A stretch of 16,053 nucleotides of DNA, from positions 1-16,053 of the forward strand of contig JASHTU010000317.1 in assembly GCA_030040395.1 (NCBI GenBank). Reading direction: 5' to 3'. Shown piece by piece: positions 1-7,310 of this stretch (its first letter is position 1; each line of letters starts with the position of its first letter). This DNA is from Acidobacteriaceae bacterium. GTDB lineage: Bacteria > Acidobacteriota > Terriglobia > Terriglobales > Acidobacteriaceae. A program made the position numbers and the translations under genes. Below the pieces are notes generated by a model. The model did no database searches and was not told the origin of the DNA. It saw nothing but the letters and a program-made list of their open reading frames with translations.

Positions 1-19
1 CCGAGCGGGAACTCCGCAT
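1..19 (-). CDS. Possible start of a gene running off the left edge
   Basis: On the minus strand an ATG at 19-17 is preceded by a perfect AGGAGG (30-25) with a five-base spacer. That is one of the strongest ribosome binding sites in the window. Only six codons (MRSSRS) are visible before the edge, so nothing can be said about function. It would lie downstream of the UbiD gene on the same strand, about 220 bases after its stop. The call rests only on the SD-ATG spacing; chance occurrence is possible. Confidence 0.3.
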
Positions 20-136
20 ATGAACCTCCTCGTGCCGCCCCGTTCATTCGATTCAGAAGCGGGGACCCGGATTCGCGTCCGGTCTTCAGCACCCTCCGGC
101 CTCTGTTTGTTCTCGTCGGCCGGCTTGCACTTAGTT

Positions 137-156
137 AAACCGCATTTTCACGGTTT
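137..156. terminator. Weak hairpin, possible terminator
   Basis: AAACCG (137-142) and CGGTTT (151-156) can pair around an eight-base AT-rich loop. On the plus strand the stem runs into TTTTGTT. On the minus strand it lies about 85 bases past the UbiD stop and is followed by AACTAAG rather than a T run. The stem is short, so a terminator role is only a guess. The rest of 20-241 shows no convincing gene. Confidence 0.2.
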
Positions 157-241
157 TGTTGCGGCAATATGAACGGTTCCCGAGTCATTATCGATCCTGG
201 GCGTCGGGCGGCGCAATGGGTGCCCGAGTCGCGCACACGGA

Positions 242-1897
242 CTACAGGCCCAGACGCGCCCACATGGCGTCCACCTTGCCCTTGATGGCGCGGTCCATTT
301 CGATCATGGTCGGCCAAGGGCGCGCGAAGCCCTCGGCGGCCCATTTGCGGGTGGCGTCGATGCCCATCTTGGAGCCGAAGTTGGGCAGCCGCGAGGCGTG
401 GTCGAGGGAGTCGATGGGGCCGAGGGTGAATTGGATATCGCGTTCCGGATCGATGTTATTGGCCACGCGGAGAACGACTTCAGGCACGTCCTGCACGTCG
501 CAATCCTCGTCCACGACGATGATGCACTTGGTGAACATGGCCTGGCCCAGCGACCAGATGGCGTTCATCACCTTGCGCGCTTGGCCGGGGTAGCTCTTAC
601 GAATGGAAACGATCATCAGGTTGTGGAAGACGGCTTCAACGGGAAGATGCACGTCGACCAGCTCGGGGATGGCCATCTTCATCGCTGACAAGAAGATGCG
701 CTCGACGGCTTTGCCCATCCAGGCGTCCTCCATGGGCGGCTTGCCCACGATGGTGGCGGCGTAGATGGGGTCGCGGCGATGGGTGATGCAGGTGAGATGA
801 AAGACGGGGTAATCGTCGGTGAGGGTATAGAAGCCGGTGTGATCGCCGAAGGGGCCCTCCGGGCGCAACTCGTCCAGCTCGACGTAGCCCTCGAGAACCA
901 TTTCGGCGTGGGCGGGGACTTCAAGATCGACGGTCTCGCATTTCACGATCTCGACCGGCTTGCCGCGCAGGAAACCGGCGATGAGGAACTCCTCCAGCTC
1001 AGGCGGCGCGGGCACGATGGCCGCGAAGGTGGTGGCGGGATCCGTGCCGATGGAAACCGCAACCTCGAAGCGAGAGCCCTTGAGCTCGCCGAGGGTCGCC
1101 TGCGGCAGCCCTCCGACGGAGCCTCCAGGGAGAGCGACCGCGCCGCCGGCCGACTCCGCCATAACGGCCACCCGCGCGGCGGCAGGCCTGAGGGCCTGGT
1201 CGAACTCGGCGCTGGCCGCGGCGGCGTTGCGCAGGGCTTCGCGGTAATGCTCGGCGGCGACTTTTTGCCGCTGCCAGTGCATGCCGGTGGTTTGGCCGTC
1301 GTAGACCTGCATGCGGTACATGCCGATGTTGCGCTTGCCGGTGCGGGGATCGCGGGTGTGAACGCAGGGCAGGGTGATGAAGCGGCCTCCGTCGTGCGGC
1401 CAGCACTTGAGAATGGGAAAGGCGTTGAGGTCGAAGTTCTGGCGCAGGATGACTTCTTTGCAGAGGGCTTCTTTGCCGCTGACGGTCTTGGGAAAAGCGC
1501 CGGCGAGGGCGCCGAGTTGGGGCAGCATCTTGAGCTTGTCGACCAGGCCGGCCGGCGCTTTGAGGTTCAACAGCCCCTGCATGCGCTCGGCAATCTCGTC
1601 GACGCGGTCGACGCCGAGGGCGAGGGCCATGCGGCGCTCGCTGCCGAACTGATTGATGAAGACCTTGTAGCCCGGATGGCCTTTTACATTTTCAAAAAGC
1701 AGTGCGGGGCCGCCAGGCGGGTATTCGCCGGCCGCAGACAGCCCGGCTTTGGCGCCGGTCGGCGCGCCGATTTTGGAGACGCGGTCGGTGATCTCGGTGA
1801 TTTCAAGCTCGGGCGAGACCTCTTCGCGGATGCGGCGCAGCTCACCGTGTTTTTCGAGGGCTTTGATCCAGTCGCGCAAATCGTCGTAGGCCAACAC
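242..1897 (-). CDS. UbiD-family prenylated-FMN-dependent decarboxylase
   Basis: A 551-residue (de)carboxylase of the UbiD family, which uses prenylated FMN made by a UbiX partner to remove carboxyl groups from aromatic or unsaturated acids. It is presumably cytoplasmic. Family landmarks in order: NIGMYRMQ (190-197, cofactor-binding Asn/Arg region), IGTDPATT (283-290), AEMVLEGY with conserved acidic residues (331-338), EGPFGDHTGFYT (347-358) and GSKMGIDATRKW (508-519). E. coli UbiD is about 497 residues; the excess is mostly an Ala/Gly-rich insertion at about 224-275. The start is GTG at 1897, with AGGGAG at 1907-1902 four bases upstream. In a menaquinone-using lineage the substrate may be a quinone precursor, but nothing nearby (no UbiX, prenyltransferase or mqn gene) proves this, so no gene symbol is given. 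Confidence 0.92.
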   Translation of the reverse strand: MLAYDDLRDWIKALEKHGELRRIREEVSPELEITEITDRVSKIGAPTGAKAGLSAAGEYPPGGPALLFENVKGHPGYKVFINQFGSERRMALALGVDRVDEIAERMQGLLNLKAPAGLVDKLKMLPQLGALAGAFPKTVSGKEALCKEVILRQNFDLNAFPILKCWPHDGGRFITLPCVHTRDPRTGKRNIGMYRMQVYDGQTTGMHWQRQKVAAEHYREALRNAAAASAEFDQALRPAAARVAVMAESAGGAVALPGGSVGGLPQATLGELKGSRFEVAVSIGTDPATTFAAIVPAPPELEEFLIAGFLRGKPVEIVKCETVDLEVPAHAEMVLEGYVELDELRPEGPFGDHTGFYTLTDDYPVFHLTCITHRRDPIYAATIVGKPPMEDAWMGKAVERIFLSAMKMAIPELVDVHLPVEAVFHNLMIVSIRKSYPGQARKVMNAIWSLGQAMFTKCIIVVDEDCDVQDVPEVVLRVANNIDPERDIQFTLGPIDSLDHASRLPNFGSKMGIDATRKWAAEGFARPWPTMIEMDRAIKGKVDAMWARLGL

Positions 1898-1930
1898 ACT
1901 GCTCCCTGCGGTGGTTACCGTTCCTCACTC

Positions 1931-1936
1931 ATAATA
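1931..1936 (-). promoter_or_regulatory. Candidate -10 element for the UbiD gene
   Basis: In the 74-base gap between the large fusion gene and the UbiD gene, the minus strand reads TATTAT (five of six matches to TATAAT) about 33 bases upstream of the GTG start. The -35 region at 17-18 base spacing is poor. It suggests the UbiD gene has its own promoter and is not only read through from upstream. Confidence 0.35.
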
Positions 1937-1971
1937 CGAGGGTTGGGCGGACGAGCGGAACGCGGCGTGGG

Positions 1972-4900
1972 TCAGCGCGCGGATTCGACCAGCGCTTCGG
2001 TGCACTTGCTCATCTTAGCGGTGCGTTGGAGCTTATCCCAGTTGAAGGGCTTGCCGTCGATGGCGCGCTTGAGCGTCTTGAAGAGCACCAGCGAGAAGAC
2101 CTGTCGGTAGGCAAAGCGCTGCAGCCAGACGTGAAAAAGCAGCCAGCCGTCGCCCTTGTTGGCCGGATGATGGCGTTCCAGGCTGAAGGCTACCGAAGAA
2201 GTGACGAAGTCGATGAGCAGGAAGGTGACGAAGTAGGCGACTAGCTTTTCGAAGCTGGCCGGCGAAGCCGCTTCGGGGTGGTAGTAGCGGTCCAGGAAGT
2301 AGTTTCCGACGCCGGCCAGGAACATGAGGTCGATGAACGGGGAAACCAGCGGCAGGAGCATCTGGAAGATGAGGATGTTGGGCAGCGCGAACAGACCCAT
2401 GGCCCGGTTGCGGATAAAGGCGGCGCGGTGCTTCCATACCGACTGGAGGGTGCCGAAGGACCAGCGGAAGCGCTGGCGCATGAGGCCCCGCACATCCACC
2501 GGAGCTTCAGTGAAGGCCAGGGCGCGGTCTTCGTAATCGACCTTGAGACCCTGCTCGAGCAGCTCCATGGTGAGGTCAGCATCTTCGGCGACAGTGTTGA
2601 GGGGGTAGCCGCCGGCGGCCTTGACGGGCGCCGTGCGCCAGGCTCCGATGGCTCCGGGAACCACGGTGACCACGTGGAAAAGGTCCAGGGCGCGGCGCTC
2701 GAAGTTCTGGCTGGTGACGTATTCTAGGGCCTGCCAGCGCGTCCACAGGTTGATGCGGTTGCCCACTTTGGCGTTGCCGGCCATGGCTCCGATGGCTGGG
2801 TCCGCGAAGTGGGGAATGAGCTTGGAGATGGCGTCGGCGGCGACCACGGTGTCGGCGTCGATGCCTACATAAATCTCGTCGCGGATGCGGTCGAGGGCGT
2901 AGTCAAGCGCCGCAGCTTTGCCCTCGTTATGCTTGGTGAGCACTTGCACGCGGCCGGCGGCGATCTCGTGGGCGTAAGCCGCGGCGGCCAGTTCGGCGGT
3001 GCGGTCGGTCGAGCCGTCATCGATGACGACGACGTGAAGGTTTCGATAGTCGGAATTGAGCACCGAGCGGATGGTGCGCACGATGAGCGCTTCTTCGTTG
3101 TACGCGGGAATGAGCACGGCGACGCGAGGGTTGTAGCCGGACCAGGCCGGGCGACGCGGCCGTCGCAGGCGATCGACAATCGCGAACAGACCCACGACGA
3201 TGAGCCGCGCGCTCATGAGAATGTCGCCCAGGAAGAAGACCATCACGATGAAGTTCCCGATGATGTCGACAGCGGAGAAGGCGATGGAGTCGGGAATGGC
3301 GCGCATGCGAGCCCAGAAACCGAGCGGCGGCATGACTTCGGCGGTGGTCTTGCCCATCAGCGCGGAAACGGGAACGATGGCGTAGCCGTGGGCGCGCAGT
3401 GCGTCAATCAAGACGGGCAGCGCGGCCACCGTGGCCGAGCGGTCGCCGCCGCCGTCGTGCATGAGAATGATGGAGCCTTGGAACTGGGGCTTGGTCTTCA
3501 TGGTCTGCAACTGGGTGAGCACGGACTGGGTTATTTCCTGGGGACTTTTGCGGGGGTGCTCGTTCCAGTCGTCGGTGTCAATCTTATTGCCAATGATCGT
3601 GAGGCCCTGGCGTTGAACCAGCACCACGGGCGCGGCCTCGTCGTCGGTGTCGGGTTCCTCGTCGATGTCGTACGGGGGCCGGAAATAGAGCGGCTGGATG
3701 CCGAGCTTGCACTCGAAAAGGCGCTCGGTAAGCTTGACTTGGAGGTCGAGCTCGCGAGTCGGGATTTCGCTAATGTCAGGATGCGTGTAGGTGTGGTTGC
3801 CGATTTCGTTGCCTTCGCGCACGATGCGCCGCAGCAGGCCCACATTTTCGGCGGCCTCGTCTCCGATGACCATGAAGGTTCCCTTGACATGCTTACGCTT
3901 GAGGGTGTCGAGGATCTTCGGCGTCCATTGCGGATCGGGGCTATCGTCGAAGGTGAGCGCAACCTCGTTAGGATGGTAGCCGTACTGCTGGATGGTGTAG
4001 GTGCGCGGATACACGTCCATGTGCTCGTCGACGATGAGCCGTTTGCGGGGGTCGGGCTCGTCGGTGTCGACGGTGACCGTGCGCTTGCCGGGCTGGGGCA
4101 GGCCGGTGACACGAAGAATATCGCCTGCGCCCTCGGTGTCCACGTCATGGCCCGGCTGGACGCTGCCCAGCTCGTTGACCGCATTGGGGGCCATGGGCCG
4201 GTCCCAGATATTCCACAATGAATTGTCTTCTTCGCCCAGCCGCCAGAGAGCAAAGGTTTCCAAACCGAGTTCGCGGGCCGCGCGCAACTCGTTGAGCACG
4301 GTCACGCCGTCAAGAAACCAGACCACGTGGCGCTGGTTATTATCTTCGTCGATGTACTCGAAGTGCGGGTTGAGGATATTGTCGGCGAGGTCGAGATCGG
4401 CGTCGGCGTCAGAGGCTTCCTCCCAGGCCTCGGAAACCGAAAGATCCTCGGTATCAAGGACTTTCGGCTTGTGGTGATGGCGGTCTTTGGGATTGGGAAT
4501 CGACATCGTCCAGTCGTAGCCGTAGTTGCCCACCGCGCAAATGATCTTTTCCTTAGGCACGACTTTGAGCACGCGCTGAAGGTTGGCCACGAACCAGTCC
4601 TGCGCCGCCACCGGGCCGGGGTCGCTGTTGGTTTCGTGCTGGTCGTAGTTCATCAGCACAACGCCGTCGGAGTTGGCGGCGATGGTCTTCAGATCGCTGT
4701 TACTGATCGAGGCGGCGACATTTACATAGAGGCGCAGGTTACGCGGATGCATTTGCGTGTAAAGCGCTTTGACGAATGCGAGATACGCCGGGTCGGCGTC
4801 GTCATCAAGGCTCTCGATATCGAGCGAAAGGCCGCGATAAAGCGGGAAAGCGGTGAGGAAGCGCATGATCTGGCCGCGCAAGGCGGCGCTTTTGTCGGGG

Positions 4901-5502
4901 TCCTGAAGCACATCGCCCACCCCGGTGTCCCAGCTTTGCGTGTGCGGATTGAAGTTATTGAGGTGGGGAAAGATTTCCGTATTTACCGGCGGCGCAAGGA
5001 CTACCCGCTTGACTTTATTCAAGCTGTCGGGGTCGTGCACCGTGACGCCTTCAACTACCGGGTACTCGCGCAGATTGTCGCTGCTCATCGCCATCAGGGT
5101 TCCGTTGGGCGAGTCCACGTGCAACCACTGGGGAAAGAGCATGTCGATCTGGTGGACGTGCTCTTTGAGCGAGGAGTAGCTGGCCGCATCGTCCTGGACG
5201 TAATAAGCGGCGCGCAGACCTTCGCCGGAGTTAAGGGGGACGTCGGAAGGCCTTAGGTTGGTTTTGCGGTGCGCCGCCCGTTGCGATTTGAGAAAGCGCA
5301 GCGGGGCCGAGTGATCGGGCAGGGCGCGGAAGTTGTGGCGCGGGACGGGGAGCAGCAGTTCGGGCAGGCGCTCGTTGCGCAAAACATTGAAAATGAAGGA
5401 GGCCACGATCAGCGTAGAGAGCGCCGCGAAAGCGTCGAGGACGCGGCGAAGCCGTTTCCAGCGCTTGCGTTGCGGGTCGAAAAAAATCTGACGCGCGGGC
5501 AT
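1972..5502 (-). CDS. GH18 - polysaccharide deacetylase - GT2 fusion, cell-envelope polysaccharide enzyme
   Basis: A protein of 1176 residues carrying three enzyme domains. A membrane segment (about 24-40) follows a basic N terminus. A GH18-like domain (about 95-435) has GLSLDIES, in which the catalytic Glu (230) and the Asp two before it are kept. A NodB/CE4 deacetylase (about 510-715) has all five motifs: TFDD (Asp 519/520), HTYTH (His 570/574), RPPY (608-611), DTDDW (642-646) and MHDGG (His 682). After a hydrophobic stretch (739-775) comes a processive GT2 (about 792-1030) with DADT (882-885), EDAD (973-976) and QRFRW (1010-1014), then further membrane segments. The combination resembles PgaB plus PgaC in one chain, so synthesis and trimming of an N-acetylhexosamine polymer is a reasonable inference; the product is unknown. 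I chose ATG 5502 (MPARQIFF) because it precedes the basic, membrane-anchored N terminus; a frame-open start at 5607 adds 35 unlikely residues. The SD is poor (GGAG 12 bases upstream). Confidence 0.9.
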   Translation of the reverse strand: MPARQIFFDPQRKRWKRLRRVLDAFAALSTLIVASFIFNVLRNERLPELLLPVPRHNFRALPDHSAPLRFLKSQRAAHRKTNLRPSDVPLNSGEGLRAAYYVQDDAASYSSLKEHVHQIDMLFPQWLHVDSPNGTLMAMSSDNLREYPVVEGVTVHDPDSLNKVKRVVLAPPVNTEIFPHLNNFNPHTQSWDTGVGDVLQDPDKSAALRGQIMRFLTAFPLYRGLSLDIESLDDDADPAYLAFVKALYTQMHPRNLRLYVNVAASISNSDLKTIAANSDGVVLMNYDQHETNSDPGPVAAQDWFVANLQRVLKVVPKEKIICAVGNYGYDWTMSIPNPKDRHHHKPKVLDTEDLSVSEAWEEASDADADLDLADNILNPHFEYIDEDNNQRHVVWFLDGVTVLNELRAARELGLETFALWRLGEEDNSLWNIWDRPMAPNAVNELGSVQPGHDVDTEGAGDILRVTGLPQPGKRTVTVDTDEPDPRKRLIVDEHMDVYPRTYTIQQYGYHPNEVALTFDDSPDPQWTPKILDTLKRKHVKGTFMVIGDEAAENVGLLRRIVREGNEIGNHTYTHPDISEIPTRELDLQVKLTERLFECKLGIQPLYFRPPYDIDEEPDTDDEAAPVVLVQRQGLTIIGNKIDTDDWNEHPRKSPQEITQSVLTQLQTMKTKPQFQGSIILMHDGGGDRSATVAALPVLIDALRAHGYAIVPVSALMGKTTAEVMPPLGFWARMRAIPDSIAFSAVDIIGNFIVMVFFLGDILMSARLIVVGLFAIVDRLRRPRRPAWSGYNPRVAVLIPAYNEEALIVRTIRSVLNSDYRNLHVVVIDDGSTDRTAELAAAAYAHEIAAGRVQVLTKHNEGKAAALDYALDRIRDEIYVGIDADTVVAADAISKLIPHFADPAIGAMAGNAKVGNRINLWTRWQALEYVTSQNFERRALDLFHVVTVVPGAIGAWRTAPVKAAGGYPLNTVAEDADLTMELLEQGLKVDYEDRALAFTEAPVDVRGLMRQRFRWSFGTLQSVWKHRAAFIRNRAMGLFALPNILIFQMLLPLVSPFIDLMFLAGVGNYFLDRYYHPEAASPASFEKLVAYFVTFLLIDFVTSSVAFSLERHHPANKGDGWLLFHVWLQRFAYRQVFSLVLFKTLKRAIDGKPFNWDKLQRTAKMSKCTEALVESAR

Positions 5503-5663
5503 GAAGAGTGTCGTCTCCGCTTCGGCTATGACGCCTTCCGGCAGATGCGATCCGGAACCGGGTGCTCTCGACGCGATCACCAGGAGCAGTGGCCCCAAAG
5601 GGGTCAAAACACGGCAATGAGGTTACTGACAATGCCGTAGGAACACGGAAACGGTCTACGCTA

Positions 5664-5669
5664 TATAGA
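5664..5669 (+). promoter_or_regulatory. Candidate -10 element for the GT-C gene (leaderless?)
   Basis: TATAGA, inside a CTATATAGAG run, ends six bases before the ATG at 5676, where no useful SD is present. This spacing would place transcription at or near the start codon. No good -35 is seen. It lies in the 173-base region between the two divergent envelope genes, which also holds a small CCCC-AAA-GGGG hairpin at 5592-5602. Confidence 0.3.
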
Positions 5670-5675
5670 GATCGT

Positions 5676-7289
5676 ATGGAAGCCGTCGAGGAGAGTCAAT
5701 TCGCGTCCTTGCGCCGCCTGTTTGTCAGGGCAGGCCGGACAGCCCGCCTCGCGTTGCCGATCGGGCTTCCGCTGGCTGCGGGAGCGGGGCTGCGGTTTTG
5801 GATGCTGAAAGCGCTCTTCGAGGCCAACGGCGACACGGCGGTCTACGCGGGGCTGGCGAAGAACCTGCTGCTGCACGGCCGCTACGCTCTGGCGGGCGCC
5901 GAAGGGGTGCTGATTCCTACGCTGATCCGCCTGCCTGGTTATCCGCTTTTTCTGACCGCCTGCTTTCGGTTCTTCGGCATCGACAACTACTTTGCCGTGG
6001 GCTACGTGCAGATTGTGCTCGACCTGGCCGCGTGCCTGCTGGCGGCGGAGTTTGCGCGGCGCATTGCCCCCTCAGAGTACAAGCGGGGCGCGATGCTCGC
6101 GACGCTCTGGCTGGCGGCGCTTTGCCCGTTCACAGCCTCATTTACGCCCGCCGTGCTGACCGAGACCGCATCGGTTTTCACCCTGGCGCTGGCCATGTGG
6201 GCAATGGCGCGCTTTCACGATCATCCGGGATGGACGAGTGCGTTGTGGTTCACGTTTGCCGTTGCCGGTGCGGCGCTGTTGCGGCCGGACGGCGCCTTGG
6301 CCGCCGTGGCCCTGGCGCCGGCAATGGTCCTCGGGCTGCCGCATTCGAGCTCCGGACAAGGATTGCCATACGCTACGGAAGCCGACGGCGGAATCGCGAA
6401 AAAGAGCGGCTTGACTCCGGTAACGGCGCCGCGGCTCTCTGCCTTTTCAGCAGTAGGCTGCGGACGGGTTGGAGCGCCCGGCTCCGGCGTGACCCGGATG
6501 GCGGTGGTGTGCGTGGTGCTGGCGCTGGCGCCGTTTGTCGCCTGGACCTGGCGCAACTGGCGCGTTTTTCATGTCTTTCAGCCGCTGGCGCCGCGCTCGG
6601 CCACCGACCCCGGCGAGGAAACCTACCCTGGCTGGCAACTTTGGGTCAATACCTGGAGTCTGGATTTCATCTCGACTTACCAGATTTACTGGAATGTGCC
6701 GGACGGCAAGTTCGAGGTTGCGGACCTGCCCAACCGGGCCTTCGACTCGCCGGCCCAGCGCGCAGAAATCGCCGCGTTGGCCGCCGAATACGACGACAAC
6801 GGCAACCAGCTCACGCCGGCGATGGACGCGGCTTTTGCACAGCTTGCCCGCGAACGCATCGCCGCCCACCCCTGGCGCCACTATCTTTGGCTGCCTTTGG
6901 GCCGGCTCGCGGACATGTGGCTGCGGCCGCGCGTCGAAAACCTCGACATCGATCTCGACTGGTGGGCCTACGCACGGCACCACCTGGATACAGAGTTCAG
7001 TTGGGCATATGGCGGCCTCAACGCGCTGTATCTCGTGCTAGTGGTGGCCGGGCTGTGGCTGCGGCCGCGCTTCTGGCAGGCGCTGGTGGCGTACATGCTG
7101 CTGCGCAGCGTCCTGCTGTTGAGCGTAGTCGCCCCCGAAACCCGCTATACGATCGAATGTTTTCCCATGATCTTTGCCTTGGCGGGGATTGCCGTCGGGG
7201 CAGGAGTGTCGCGAATTCTTCACGGGAACCGGGCGATTGCCAAGCCTCAGCCGCCCCAGGGCATCACGGGTGCTACAGTAACTTCGTAA
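5676..7289 (+). CDS. GT-C fold membrane glycosyltransferase (GT39/ArnT-like)
   Basis: A 537-residue polytopic membrane protein of the GT-C superfamily, whose members transfer a sugar from a polyprenyl-phosphate donor on the outer face of the membrane. After the first membrane segment (about 24-46) comes a loop with NGDTAVYAGLAKNL (51-64), where Asp 53 sits where GT-C enzymes keep their catalytic acid. LIRLPGYPLFL (83-93), LLRPDG (201-206) and the late APETRYTIECFP (486-497) are also typical. A soluble region (about 300-440) contains RAFDSP, EYDDNGNQL and WLRPRVEN, a pattern I associate with acidobacterial homologues. ATG 5676 is preferred over an open-frame extension to 5562 because the extension is uncharacteristic. 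An odd polar stretch of about 48 residues (223-270) interrupts the membrane region. The acceptor is unknown. Its stop lies 21 bases before the next gene's preferred start, suggesting an operon. Confidence 0.82.
   Translation: MEAVEESQFASLRRLFVRAGRTARLALPIGLPLAAGAGLRFWMLKALFEANGDTAVYAGLAKNLLLHGRYALAGAEGVLIPTLIRLPGYPLFLTACFRFFGIDNYFAVGYVQIVLDLAACLLAAEFARRIAPSEYKRGAMLATLWLAALCPFTASFTPAVLTETASVFTLALAMWAMARFHDHPGWTSALWFTFAVAGAALLRPDGALAAVALAPAMVLGLPHSSSGQGLPYATEADGGIAKKSGLTPVTAPRLSAFSAVGCGRVGAPGSGVTRMAVVCVVLALAPFVAWTWRNWRVFHVFQPLAPRSATDPGEETYPGWQLWVNTWSLDFISTYQIYWNVPDGKFEVADLPNRAFDSPAQRAEIAALAAEYDDNGNQLTPAMDAAFAQLARERIAAHPWRHYLWLPLGRLADMWLRPRVENLDIDLDWWAYARHHLDTEFSWAYGGLNALYLVLVVAGLWLRPRFWQALVAYMLLRSVLLLSVVAPETRYTIECFPMIFALAGIAVGAGVSRILHGNRAIAKPQPPQGITGATVTS
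6349..6487 (+). repeat. In-frame insert bounded by 7-base direct repeats
   Basis: GCTCCGG occurs at 6349-6355 and 6481-6487, exactly 132 bases (44 codons) apart, at the edges of a polar, Gly/Ser-rich stretch inside the GT-C gene. The right copy is part of a GGAGC-GCCCG-GCTCC hairpin (6471-6485). Loss of one repeat plus the intervening DNA would keep the frame. A 7-mer match in GC-rich DNA can arise by chance, so this is a candidate insertion or expansion only. Confidence 0.3.
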
Positions 7290-7310
7290 CTTTTCTTGCC
7301 GGGATTTGGC

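Noticed and set aside
20..172. 50-codon plus-strand frame at the left edge, beginning with the same 12 bases (ATGAACCTCCTC) as the gene at 14121
   Set aside because: The similarity ends after 12 bases, there is no SD, and the bases at 25-30 are better explained as a minus-strand ribosome binding site.
2809..4221. Long plus-strand open frame of 470 codons antisense to the fusion gene (with similar ones at 779-2110 and 4327-5256)
   Set aside because: The opposite strand encodes clear UbiD, GH18, NodB and GT2 motifs. These frames are Val/Gly/Asp/His-rich translations of GC-rich antisense codons with no recognisable domain.
5503..5607. N-terminal extension of the fusion protein to ATG 5607
   Set aside because: The added residues lack signal or domain character, while MPARQIFFDPQRKRWKRLRR directly before the membrane segment looks like a natural N terminus.
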